From assembly GCA_019638795.1 (NCBI GenBank), contig JAHBTB010000009.1, forward strand, positions 29,462-93,461: 64,000 nucleotides of DNA, written 5' to 3'. Origin of the DNA: Fimbriimonadaceae bacterium (GTDB lineage: Bacteria; Armatimonadota; Fimbriimonadia; Fimbriimonadales; Fimbriimonadaceae). This document shows positions 49,342-57,020 of the stretch, in pieces (position 1 is the stretch's first letter; every line of letters starts with the position of its first letter). The notes beneath the pieces were generated by a model, which saw only the letters and a list, made by a program, of their open reading frames with translations, had not been told where the DNA came from and did no database searches. Both the position numbers and the translations under genes were made by a program.

Positions 49342-50139
49342 CTAGCGCTGGTCGCCGCGCCCGTTCTTGCCAAAGAACAGCCGTTCCTGGAACTCAAGAA
49401 GGGATTGGACTTCCGGGGTCATCTTCACCTCGCGGCGGACGATCTCCAGGGCGTGGGTCAGTCCAAGTTGGGATTTGAAGAGGAGCTTGCACGCCTTGTG
49501 GAGGGCCAGGCGCGACTCCTGGGTGATGCCGACCCGGCGGAGGCCGACCGCGTTGATGTCATGGACGGTCTGCTCCATGCCCTCGGTGATCATGAACGGC
49601 GGGGCGTCGCGGACGATGCGGCTCATGCCGCCGACCATGGCCAGCCGACCGATGCGCACCCACTGGTGGACCCCGGTCATGCCGCCGATGGTGACCATGT
49701 CCTCGACGGCGACGTGCCCGCTCAGGCCGACGTTGTTGGCGACGGTCACGTCGTCGCCCATATGGACGTTGTGCCCCAGGTGGACAAAGGCCATCAGATA
49801 GCAACGGCTCCCCACCGTCGTCGCGTTACCCTCGCCCGTCGCCCGGTGGATCGTCACGTACTCGCGGATGACGTTGTCGTCACCGAGCCGCAGGAAAGTG
49901 GGTTCACCACGAAACTTGCGGTCTTGGGGGTCGCCGCCCACCACCGCGCCCTGGGCGACACGGTTGCGGCAACCCATCGTGGTGCCGCCCTTTACGGTGA
50001 CATGCGACTCCAGCACGGTGCCTTCACCAATGGTCGCGCCGGACTCCACATGGCAGAACGGGCCCACGACCACCCCGGCGCCGATCTCAGCGCCAGGCTC
50101 GACGACAGCCGACGGGTGCACCCGGGGCTGCTCGCTCAT
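49342..50139 (-). CDS. lpxA: Acyl-ACP:UDP-N-acetylglucosamine O-acyltransferase
   Basis: A 265-residue left-handed beta-helix protein of normal LpxA length, with repeated hexapeptides from EPGAEIGAGVVVGPFCHVES through VANNVGLSGHVAVEDMV. The catalytic histidine and HLGHNVHMGDDVT block are present, and GGMTGVHQWVRIGRLAMVGG is the family signature. It takes the first step of lipid A synthesis. The ATG at 50139 overlaps the fabZ stop by 4 bases; the in-frame extension to 50235 lies within fabZ and is rejected. Confidence 0.96.
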   Translation of the reverse strand: MSEQPRVHPSAVVEPGAEIGAGVVVGPFCHVESGATIGEGTVLESHVTVKGGTTMGCRNRVAQGAVVGGDPQDRKFRGEPTFLRLGDDNVIREYVTIHRATGEGNATTVGSRCYLMAFVHLGHNVHMGDDVTVANNVGLSGHVAVEDMVTIGGMTGVHQWVRIGRLAMVGGMSRIVRDAPPFMITEGMEQTVHDINAVGLRRVGITQESRLALHKACKLLFKSQLGLTHALEIVRREVKMTPEVQSLLEFQERLFFGKNGRGDQR

Positions 50140-50570
50140 TTCGGCAAGAGTTTGAATGTCATCTCCATTTGCGCGGCCAATTCGCCTTCGACCGTGGCGA
50201 CCGCGCGGATGCGACCAATGCTGCCCTTGATCCACAGGAGTTCGACGTCGGCGACGAGCTGGTCGCCCGGCACGACCTGCCGTTTGAACTTCACGTCGTC
50301 GATCGCCCCGATCACCGGGACCATTCCTTTGTACTTTTCATCGAGCAACAAGATCACCGCGCCAGCCTGCGCCATAAATTCGACGATCAAGACGCCCGGC
50401 ATGATCGGCATCCCGGGATAATGTCCGTCGAAAAACGCCTCGTTGATCGAGACGTTCTTCAGGCCCCTGGCGTTGACGCCAGGGTTTGACTCCAAGATCC
50501 GGTCCACCAGCAGCATCGGAAAGCGGTGGGGCAGGATCTCTTTGATCTCGTTGATGTGGAGGGACGCCAA
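50136..50570 (-). CDS. fabZ: 3-hydroxyacyl-ACP dehydratase FabZ
   Basis: A 144-residue hot-dog-fold enzyme of normal length. It shows ILPHRFPMLLVDRILES with the catalytic His and FFDGHYPGMPIMPGVLIVEF with the catalytic Glu nearby (EFMAQAGAV). It dehydrates 3-hydroxyacyl-ACP in fatty-acid elongation and, placed next to lpxA, competes with it for the same acyl-ACP pool. It is the first gene of the lipid A group here. Confidence 0.96.
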   Translation of the reverse strand: MASLHINEIKEILPHRFPMLLVDRILESNPGVNARGLKNVSINEAFFDGHYPGMPIMPGVLIVEFMAQAGAVILLLDEKYKGMVPVIGAIDDVKFKRQVVPGDQLVADVELLWIKGSIGRIRAVATVEGELAAQMEMTFKLLPK

Positions 50571-50628
50571 TGCGCCCTGATTATGGCCTCAAACCGACCA
50601 GGCGACGTGAGCAGAGGGCGTTCCGCTT

Positions 50629-51315
50629 TTACTCGACTGGATCAGGGGCGAGGTCTTTGGTCTCCGATTTCGCCCGGTGCTTGGCGTCACGACGGAGCTC
50701 GAGCCCGATGGAGACGACCATGACCACAAGGAGGCCGAGAAGGATGATCTCGAAGTGCTCTCGCACCCACGGGATGTTGCCAAAGATGTGGCCGGCGCCG
50801 ACGCACACCCAGACCCAGAGGACGTTGGCGACCATGCTGAGCGGGACGAACGTGCGGAACTGCATGCCCTCCATGCCCGCCACGAACGGGGCCAAGGCGC
50901 GGACGATCGGGACAAACCGGCCGATGAGGATCGCCTTTCCGCCATGCCGCTCAAAGAACGCCCTGGTCTTGGCCAGGTTGTCGCGGTGGAAGATCCCCTT
51001 GCTTTTCTCGGTGAACAGTTTTTGGCCCAGCAGCCGCCCCAGCTGAAAGTTCAGCATGTCGCCGAGGATGCAGGCGGGAGGGAGGGCGAGGAGCAGGATC
51101 CAGACATTGAGCTGCTCCGTCCCGTCGGTGCCGGGTCGGGAGAAGAGCCCGGCGGCAAAGAGGAGGGAGTCACCGGGAAGGAACGGAGTCACGACCAGGC
51201 CGGTCTCGACAAACAGGGTGAGCGCCAAGATCCAGTAGATCTGCGTCCCAAACTTCTCGACAAGGTCGCTGAGGTGTTTGTCCAGGTGCAGGGCTAGGTC
51301 GAGGAGTTCCTTCAT
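50629..51315 (-). CDS. DedA-family membrane protein
   Basis: A 228-residue integral membrane protein with the SNARE-associated/DedA plan: TGLVVTPFLPGDSLLFAAG, a GDMLNFQLGRLLGQKLF block, then FFERHGGKAILIGRFVPIVR with GRFVP arginine and ALAPFVAGMEGMQF. Family members are proton-linked flippases for undecaprenyl phosphate and phosphatidylethanolamine. Four to five membrane helices are seen. It may be its own transcription unit between fabZ and the sigma-factor gene. Confidence 0.94.
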   Translation of the reverse strand: MKELLDLALHLDKHLSDLVEKFGTQIYWILALTLFVETGLVVTPFLPGDSLLFAAGLFSRPGTDGTEQLNVWILLLALPPACILGDMLNFQLGRLLGQKLFTEKSKGIFHRDNLAKTRAFFERHGGKAILIGRFVPIVRALAPFVAGMEGMQFRTFVPLSMVANVLWVWVCVGAGHIFGNIPWVREHFEIILLGLLVVMVVSIGLELRRDAKHRAKSETKDLAPDPVE

Positions 51316-51399
51316 GACCGGAGTCCGATTCTGGCACGCGCGCCAGCGTCTTCCTCGTCAAGACTCCCGGGACCGCGCCGGGGTTGCAGGCCAGGGCCC

Positions 51400-52269
51400 T
51401 TAGGAAGACAGGTATTCGCGCAGGCGGCGGCGCTGGGCGACTTGGCGCAACTTTTTGATCGCCTGGACTTCCAACTGGCGGACCCGCTCCCGGCTGACCT
51501 GGAACTCTTCGCTCAGTTCTTCCCGGACTTTGACCGCGTCGGTGTCGCCATAGCGGAGGCGGGCGGTGACGACCTTGCGCTCTCGGTCGTTGAGCTGCTG
51601 CATGACCTCATGCAGTTCGTCGACGATCTCCGCGTTGAGCAGCATGGTCTCGGGGCTGTTGCAGTTGTCGTCCTTGATGAGCGAGCCGAGCGTCGTGCCC
51701 TCGTTCTCTCCCACCTGGACGTCAAGGCTGACCAGTTCCTGGGAGGCCTGGATCAGCGTCACCAGCCGCTTGGGTGTGATGCCGAGCATCTCCGCCAGGT
51801 GCTCAAGGGTCGGCTCATGGCCCATCTCGCGGGTCAACTGCTGACGCGCTTTCTCGACACGACGGAGGGACTGGGAGATGTGCGCAGGCAGGCGGATGGC
51901 CTTCGCCTTGCTGTCGATGGCGCGTCCGATCGTCTGGCGGATCCAGTGGGTGGCATAGGTCGAGAACCGGAAGCCCTTCGTCGGGTCAAACCGCTCGATG
52001 GCGTACATGAGGCCGATCGCCCCTTCTTGGATCAGGTCTTCGAGGGGGATGGAGCGGCTGTGATAACTCTTGGCGATGTTGATCACCAAGCGCATGTTGC
52101 TCTCGACGAGCCGTTCGCGAGAGGCGCGGCACCCGTCCTGGGCCGCGACCGAGAGGGCCTTCTCCTCTTCGGCCGCCAGCAATGGAGCCTGAGTCAACCG
52201 GTTCAGGTAGCTCGGTACGCCTTCTTCAGGAACGCTCACGTCGCGGGGCATGGTGCTCGGTTTCAACAT
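51400..52269 (-). CDS. Sigma-70-family RNA polymerase sigma factor
   Basis: A 289-residue group 2/3-like sigma factor with regions 1.2 (PSYLNRLTQAPLLAAEEEKA), 2 (NMRLVINIAKSYHSRSIPLE, then FSTYATHWIRQTIGRAI), 3 (PTLEHLAEMLGITPKRL) and 4 (EEFQVSRERVRQLEVQAIKK). It lacks the long non-conserved part of primary RpoD. It is probably an alternative (stationary or stress) sigma factor; promoter preference cannot be stated but the -10 recognition helix is near the housekeeping type. The ATG at 52269 or the one at residue 7 could start it. Confidence 0.93.
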   Translation of the reverse strand: MLKPSTMPRDVSVPEEGVPSYLNRLTQAPLLAAEEEKALSVAAQDGCRASRERLVESNMRLVINIAKSYHSRSIPLEDLIQEGAIGLMYAIERFDPTKGFRFSTYATHWIRQTIGRAIDSKAKAIRLPAHISQSLRRVEKARQQLTREMGHEPTLEHLAEMLGITPKRLVTLIQASQELVSLDVQVGENEGTTLGSLIKDDNCNSPETMLLNAEIVDELHEVMQQLNDRERKVVTARLRYGDTDAVKVREELSEEFQVSRERVRQLEVQAIKKLRQVAQRRRLREYLSS

Positions 52270-52487
52270 TCGGCCTCAGCGCCGGTGGAATGCCGGTGCA
52301 TTCCTTGGTAGCACGATCCGTGCCAGTCCAGCGCCTTTCCGCCAAGTTGGTGGCCACAGGGTTAGACGCTTATTGGTCAGGAATGGTTCGCTCAGGCTTC
52401 ATCCCTTGCTACGTCGTCTCGCCGGCCAAGGTTCCGGTGGGCGTGAAACCCCGTTTCCGCCTCAGTCGTGTGACAATAGAGGAGCGG

Positions 52488-53540
52488 ATGTACAACGAAG
52501 AAGCCTTCCTGAACAAGCACGTCCCCGACTGGCGTCGGTTGGAGGAGATGTGCGCCCGGGGTTCGGCTTCGACAAGGGCCTTCTCCGGGAACGAACTCGT
52601 CGAGTTCGTGCGCCTGTACCGCCAGGCCAGCGGCGACCTCGCCTACCTGATGACCCACTCGAGCAACGCCGAGGTCGTCGTCTACCTAAACAATGTGGTC
52701 GGCAAGTCTTACGCGGTGCTCTACCGGACCCCGACGAAGCGGTTTGCCGACGTCGTCCGGTCGAGCCTGCTTGCCGTCGCCCAGACGTTCCGCCGCCGCG
52801 TCGCCTTCTTCGCGCTGTCCGTGGCGGTCTTCCTCGTCGGCGCGGGTTACTCCTACACCATGCTGTCGGTCCGCCCTGAGTCCCGCGAATACTTTGTCAG
52901 CCCTCTAGAAGAGGAGAACTTCGCCGCGTGGCGTGAGGGCCGCTTCGACCCGCGCACAGCGGGAGAGAGCACGATGATGTCGGGGTTCTACAGTTCGAAC
53001 AACCCGAGGGTCGCGATCATGACCGTCGGGGTCTCCACCGTCTCGGCGGGCACCCTGACGACCTTCATTTTGTGGCGAACCGGTATCCAAATGGGAGCGC
53101 TCAGCCACGACATGGTCGGCGTCGGCCACATCGGGTTCCTCATCTCGTCGATCATGCCCCACGGCGCCAGTGAGCTGACCGGGATGTTCATCGCCGGTGC
53201 CGCCGGATATGTCTTGGCGTGGGCCCTCGTCTTTCCCGGCCGGCGGAAGCGGCTCGACGCCGTCCGTGAGGCGGGCAAGGACGCCTTCACCCTTTGCATG
53301 ACCAGTGTGGCGATGATGTTTATCGCCGCCCCGATCGAAGGCTTTTTCAGTTTCAACCCCGCAGTGCCCCAAGCGGCCAAGGTGGTCTTCGGCCTTGTGG
53401 CCCTGTCGGCATGGGGCCTGTTCTTCTTTGGATACGGCCGAAATGCCGACCGCGAAACGGCTAGAGGAGGCGCCGGAACAGGTTCCTCGGCAGGAAGGTC
53501 GCGAGGAGCCTTGCCCGGCTCTGCCACCGGCCCGGTCTAA
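52488..53540 (+). CDS. SpoIIM/DUF95-family membrane protein
   Basis: A 350-residue protein. The ATG at 52488 has a good ribosome site (agaggag), whereas the open frame back to 52182 overlaps the divergent sigma-factor gene. A soluble N-terminal helical part (1-100) precedes about five membrane helices. The DUF95 signature is HIGFLISSIMPHGASELTG followed by MFIAGAAGYVL. In Bacillus SpoIIM helps remodel peptidoglycan during engulfment; in non-sporing bacteria relatives lie in MoxR/DUF58 clusters. The last 25 residues are glycine/serine-rich and overlap the convergent glycosyltransferase gene by 80 bases. Confidence 0.88.
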   Translation: MYNEEAFLNKHVPDWRRLEEMCARGSASTRAFSGNELVEFVRLYRQASGDLAYLMTHSSNAEVVVYLNNVVGKSYAVLYRTPTKRFADVVRSSLLAVAQTFRRRVAFFALSVAVFLVGAGYSYTMLSVRPESREYFVSPLEEENFAAWREGRFDPRTAGESTMMSGFYSSNNPRVAIMTVGVSTVSAGTLTTFILWRTGIQMGALSHDMVGVGHIGFLISSIMPHGASELTGMFIAGAAGYVLAWALVFPGRRKRLDAVREAGKDAFTLCMTSVAMMFIAAPIEGFFSFNPAVPQAAKVVFGLVALSAWGLFFFGYGRNADRETARGGAGTGSSAGRSRGALPGSATGPV

Positions 53541-54378
53541 GACGTAGGGACTCCCGATACGCCGCCCGGCCACCCGCCGGGTCGCCGTTCAACGTCCGGA
53601 CCGTCCCCAGACACGCCCAGTTGTGGGCGGCTGCCGCGGCGAGATCACCGTCAGGGAACCGGCCTCGGTACGTCTCCAGGCGAGGCGCGATCCATTCCCG
53701 CAACATCTGGTCGTCGCGCCATATCTTGTCGAGCTTGTGCGACGCGTTCGCGCCGTGGACCCGGTAGTCGGTCAGGCGTCGCGCGACATATCCCACCTGC
53801 CACTTCTCCGCGACCCGGTACCACATCTCCCAGTCACCCGAGCCGAAATACGACTCGTTGAACCCTCCCAACTCCTCGAAGCACCGCCGACGCACGAGCG
53901 CCGCGCTGGCGATGATCTTGTTGGCGTACACCAGGGCGAGCAGGACGTCGCCGGTCTCGGTGCGGGGGAACTCGAACCCGAGCGGCGACCCCGCGGTCTC
54001 GGCGCCCTGCCCGTCGATGAACGCCCCGTCGGTGTGGACAAGGCCCACGTCCGGCCGCTCGTCCATCATCCTTACCTGCTCAGCCAGCTTTTCGGGATGC
54101 CAGAGGTCGTCGTCATTGAGCACGGCGACAAACTCTCCCGTCGCGTGCTTCAGCGCCTCGTTGAGCGCGCCGTAAGTCCCCAGGTTCCTCTCGTTGAAGA
54201 CGCAGTTGACGGGCACGGGACACGAGTCACGGAGCCACTCGCGGGTGCCGTCGGTCGAGCCGTCGTCAACCGCGACGACCTCATAGTCAGTGAACGTCTG
54301 GGCGGCGACACCCTCGACCGCGGCGGGCAGGTACGCGATGTGGTTGTAGCAAGTGAGGAGGACGGAGACGCGCGGCAT
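53461..54378 (-). CDS. GT2-family glycosyltransferase
   Basis: A 305-residue GT-A enzyme. It starts MPRVSVLLTCYNHIAYLPAA, has VVAVDDGSTDGTREWL and the metal-binding DxD-type VLNDDDLWHPEKL, with GDWEMWYRVAEKW as the catalytic-base region. The C-terminal 70 residues are alanine/arginine-rich helices. It probably adds a sugar to a surface polysaccharide, donor unknown. It lies 4 bases after the lipoprotein gene and its 3' end overlaps the spoIIM-like gene on the other strand. Confidence 0.93.
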   Translation of the reverse strand: MPRVSVLLTCYNHIAYLPAAVEGVAAQTFTDYEVVAVDDGSTDGTREWLRDSCPVPVNCVFNERNLGTYGALNEALKHATGEFVAVLNDDDLWHPEKLAEQVRMMDERPDVGLVHTDGAFIDGQGAETAGSPLGFEFPRTETGDVLLALVYANKIIASAALVRRRCFEELGGFNESYFGSGDWEMWYRVAEKWQVGYVARRLTDYRVHGANASHKLDKIWRDDQMLREWIAPRLETYRGRFPDGDLAAAAAHNWACLGTVRTLNGDPAGGRAAYRESLRLRPGRWQSRARLLATFLPRNLFRRLL

Positions 54379-54382
54379 CGGG

Positions 54383-55078
54383 TCAGGGCAAGCGGACTTC
54401 GACGCTCCAGTCGGTCAGGTCAAGGTCGGGGTCGGGACAGTCGCCGCGCGGTTCCAGGGTGCCCTGGTTCGCGTTTGTGAACGTCTGGTTGGCCCGGAGC
54501 CGGACAAGGAACGGGCTGTTGATCTGGGTTGTCACCGTCGAGTCGCCCAAAGCGTCCCACAGACGCCCGCCCCCGCTGACGTTCTGGTTGTTCATCGTGA
54601 GGAAGTTCACCTGGACGCTCTTGATCGTGTCCACCTGGCCGGCCGGGACAAGCTGGGACAAATCGACCTCAAACGACATGGTCTTGTCGTTGTCCCCCAG
54701 GGTCTGGTAGTTGACCGGGGCGCCGACGTAGAACGACTGGTTCAGCGTCGCGTCATTGAACTGCCAGATCTGGTACTGCGGGGACGCCAATGGGTTCCAC
54801 AGGATGTAGTGGGTGCAACCGCCGGCGACAAAACCGTTGCCACCGGGCTGGACGACGGGGAACGGCCCGTCGGTCGTCGGGTTCTCGTCCGTGTTCAGCT
54901 TCAGGGCAACGATGTAGATGTACGGGAGGCCCGACTCACCGGGGCCCAAGCCCGTCCGGAAGTGACCGTCGGTCGTCATGGTGAAGACGAGCCGGGTCGT
55001 CCGGCCCGCCGAACTCGACGGGTACTTGGCGCACCCACTCACGACCAAGGCGAGGACAAGGGCGGCGATCCAGCGCAT
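54383..55078 (-). CDS. Putative lipoprotein of unknown function
   Basis: A 231-residue exported protein; the signal peptide ends in a lipobox (ALVVSGC), so the mature protein starts at Cys16 or so. The ATG at 55078 shares one base with the preceding stop (TGATG). The mature part is beta-rich with many Asn, Gln and Thr and a repeated 'aromatic-glycine' texture, with two further cysteines (GGCTHYIL and GDCPDPDLDL) that may pair. No known domain is recognised. Confidence 0.8.
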   Translation of the reverse strand: MRWIAALVLALVVSGCAKYPSSSAGRTTRLVFTMTTDGHFRTGLGPGESGLPYIYIVALKLNTDENPTTDGPFPVVQPGGNGFVAGGCTHYILWNPLASPQYQIWQFNDATLNQSFYVGAPVNYQTLGDNDKTMSFEVDLSQLVPAGQVDTIKSVQVNFLTMNNQNVSGGGRLWDALGDSTVTTQINSPFLVRLRANQTFTNANQGTLEPRGDCPDPDLDLTDWSVEVRLP

Positions 55079-55797
55079 CACGCCTCCGGCACCACGATGA
55101 AGAGGATGCGACGGCACTGCTCGCACTGGGCCGGCCGGCCGCTCCTGATCGCGTCAAGGGCCTTCTCGGGGACATGCATCCCGCAGTGTTGGCACCGGTC
55201 CTGCGGCGTCACCGTCGCCATCGCGGTGTTGCCTGTCTTGGCCCTGACCGCCTCATAAGTCCGGAGCAGGCCGGGGTCGACCGCTTTCGCCGCATCCGGC
55301 CGCTTGGCGGCGGCCTGCTTGTACTCGGCCTCTAGCCGGGCGTGTTCGGCCTTGGCGGCCTCCTGCTTGGCCAACCCCGCCTGCCGAAGTTCGGCGACCT
55401 TGGCCTCCGCCTGCTTCACTTTGTCCCGTAAGGGCTTCGCCTGTCCGCGGAGGGCAGTGGCTTTGTCGTCCAGGGTGATGACCAGGCCCGTGAGCATCTC
55501 GATCTCCTTTTGGACGTTTTCAACTTCCCGGGAGTTCGTGATCGAACCGTCGTAGAGCTGCTTCTCGTAGCGGGCCAACTTCTCCTCGTCGGCTTTTTGG
55601 GCCGTCTCGGTCTCCTCGGTTTCTCGTTGGACCTGGGCCAGTTCATCCTTCACCGGCTTGATCAGGGTCTCCAGGGCCTTGATCTTCGCCGACTCTTCCT
55701 TGCCGACGTCCAATGCGGCGGCATGCTGCTTGAGGTCGTACAGCGCGGCGTCGATCAGATGGAGCTTATAGAGCAGATAAAGACCTTCGTCACGCAT
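55078..55797 (-). CDS. Coiled-coil protein with C-terminal C4 zinc ribbon
   Basis: A 239-residue protein of the C4-type zinc ribbon domain family (YbjN/CT398-like). A long coiled coil fills residues 10-195 (KIKALETLIKPVKDELAQVQ, then KQAEAKVAELRQAGLAKQEA). The ribbon follows with CQHCGMHVPEKALDAI and CEQCRRIL. Relatives in Chlamydia and Helicobacter bind sigma-54 or flagellar components, but this link is not shown for most members. The ATG at 55797 is chosen because upstream residues are shadow sequence. It shares one base with the lipoprotein start. Confidence 0.88.
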   Translation of the reverse strand: MRDEGLYLLYKLHLIDAALYDLKQHAAALDVGKEESAKIKALETLIKPVKDELAQVQRETEETETAQKADEEKLARYEKQLYDGSITNSREVENVQKEIEMLTGLVITLDDKATALRGQAKPLRDKVKQAEAKVAELRQAGLAKQEAAKAEHARLEAEYKQAAAKRPDAAKAVDPGLLRTYEAVRAKTGNTAMATVTPQDRCQHCGMHVPEKALDAIRSGRPAQCEQCRRILFIVVPEA

Positions 55798-55804
55798 CGG
55801 CCCA

Positions 55805-56005
55805 TTATGGGCGCGGACGGGACCTTGCCGACGGGGCGACTTGGCAGGCGACCAGCCTTTCCCGGTGTTCGCAAAAGACGCACACCGCACGCACGCCGAA
55901 GTAATGGGCGGCGTCCACCGCCTGGCCCCAAGTGGCCGGATTGATCTTGCCGTCCTTGCACGTCGAGGCCTCGTGGTCGTACCGGGGGCAGTCACGGCAG
56001 TTCAT
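55805..56005 (-). CDS. Small cysteine-rich protein
   Basis: A 66-residue protein starting MNCRDCPRYDHEASTCKDGK and continuing NPATWGQAVDAAHYFG, then VCVFCEHRERLVAC. Six or seven cysteines in CxxC, single and CxxC arrangement suggest one or two zinc sites. The C-terminal tail is arginine/proline-rich. Family unknown. It starts only 13 bases from the start of a divergent gene and ends 7 bases before the zinc-ribbon coiled-coil gene, so it may be the first gene of that operon. Confidence 0.7.
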   Translation of the reverse strand: MNCRDCPRYDHEASTCKDGKINPATWGQAVDAAHYFGVRAVCVFCEHRERLVACQVAPSARSRPRP

Positions 56006-56018
56006 ACTAGACTTGGCA

Positions 56019-57014
56019 ATGTTATGGTCGGCGACGCTCCTGCTTGCCGCCTGGGCGCAAGATCCAGGCGTCACCCTGTCCTTTGAAGACGGTGTCTTCA
56101 CCGTCAAGGGCTCGGCGAGAACCGAACAAGTGTCTACTTTACCAAAGAAAGACGCCTTGGACGTCGAGGAGCAGACGTTCCGCCTGTATCACAAGGACGA
56201 CATCGTCACCTTTGACAACCGCGGCCTGAGCATCGGCCGTCCGGGCAAGATGCTTTCTTCCAAGTTCACGACGTTCGCCACGAGCAAGCGCCTCTTCTCC
56301 GCCAAGGAGATGGCCGAGAACGAGGCGGCGTTCAAGTCGGGCAAGCGGAAGCGGGAAGTCAGCGCCCTGAGCGGATATGTCCTGCAGGGTTCGACACTGT
56401 ACACGCTGGTGCGGTGGGACGAGCGGGACGGCAAACCTTGGTTCGAGGTCGTCGTGAGCATCGACCTCGACGCGGACGAGCCAGAGTTTGCCTACGCGGG
56501 GAGGTTCCGCGGGTTCACCACGGCGACCGGTAAGGTCGGAGACCGACTCTCCTATGTCGGGGGCAAGCTCGTCGCCCTGACCCAGACCCAAGACGGCTTC
56601 GGCATCTCGACCCTCGACCCCAAGACCGGTGACTCCCGGTACAAGGCGGTCGGCCCCAAGGTCGGCGACGGACGCCTGGTGCCCGGGTCGACCCATGCCG
56701 TCACCATCGACAAGACCCGCTCGGGCTCCTACCGCCTCGGTGTCGTCAACACGGCGACGTGGAGCTACCGCCCGGCGGCCGAGATCCGCGGCAAGATCAT
56801 GGGACTGCACGCCCCCTGCCTGGTGCAGTACCGCACCCAGCAAGGCCAAATGGTGCTCAACCTGGAATCGGGTGCCGAACTACCGTTGCCCCTGGACTGC
56901 AAGATGCAGTCGGTGGACGACGGGCTCCTTGTCTGGGCACCGGCCAAAAAGCCGACCGTCGCGGTGGTCTACGTCCCGGCCACGTTCCGCACCCTTGCCC
57001 GCTGGTCCAAGTGA
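56019..57014 (+). CDS. Exported protein of unknown function (beta-propeller-like)
   Basis: A 331-residue protein with a short signal peptide (MLWSATLLLAAWAQDPG). The frame is open from 55932, but the ATG at 56019 places the hydrophobic segment at the N-terminus. The mature part is beta-rich with repeated strand patterns (VGDRLSYVGGKLVALTQTQD, then FGISTLDPKTGDSRYKAVGP), reminiscent of a propeller or jelly-roll. No catalytic or metal motif is visible. It converges on polA with a 6-base gap. Confidence 0.72.
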   Translation: MLWSATLLLAAWAQDPGVTLSFEDGVFTVKGSARTEQVSTLPKKDALDVEEQTFRLYHKDDIVTFDNRGLSIGRPGKMLSSKFTTFATSKRLFSAKEMAENEAAFKSGKRKREVSALSGYVLQGSTLYTLVRWDERDGKPWFEVVVSIDLDADEPEFAYAGRFRGFTTATGKVGDRLSYVGGKLVALTQTQDGFGISTLDPKTGDSRYKAVGPKVGDGRLVPGSTHAVTIDKTRSGSYRLGVVNTATWSYRPAAEIRGKIMGLHAPCLVQYRTQQGQMVLNLESGAELPLPLDCKMQSVDDGLLVWAPAKKPTVAVVYVPATFRTLARWSK

Positions 57015-57020
57015 GGCGGA

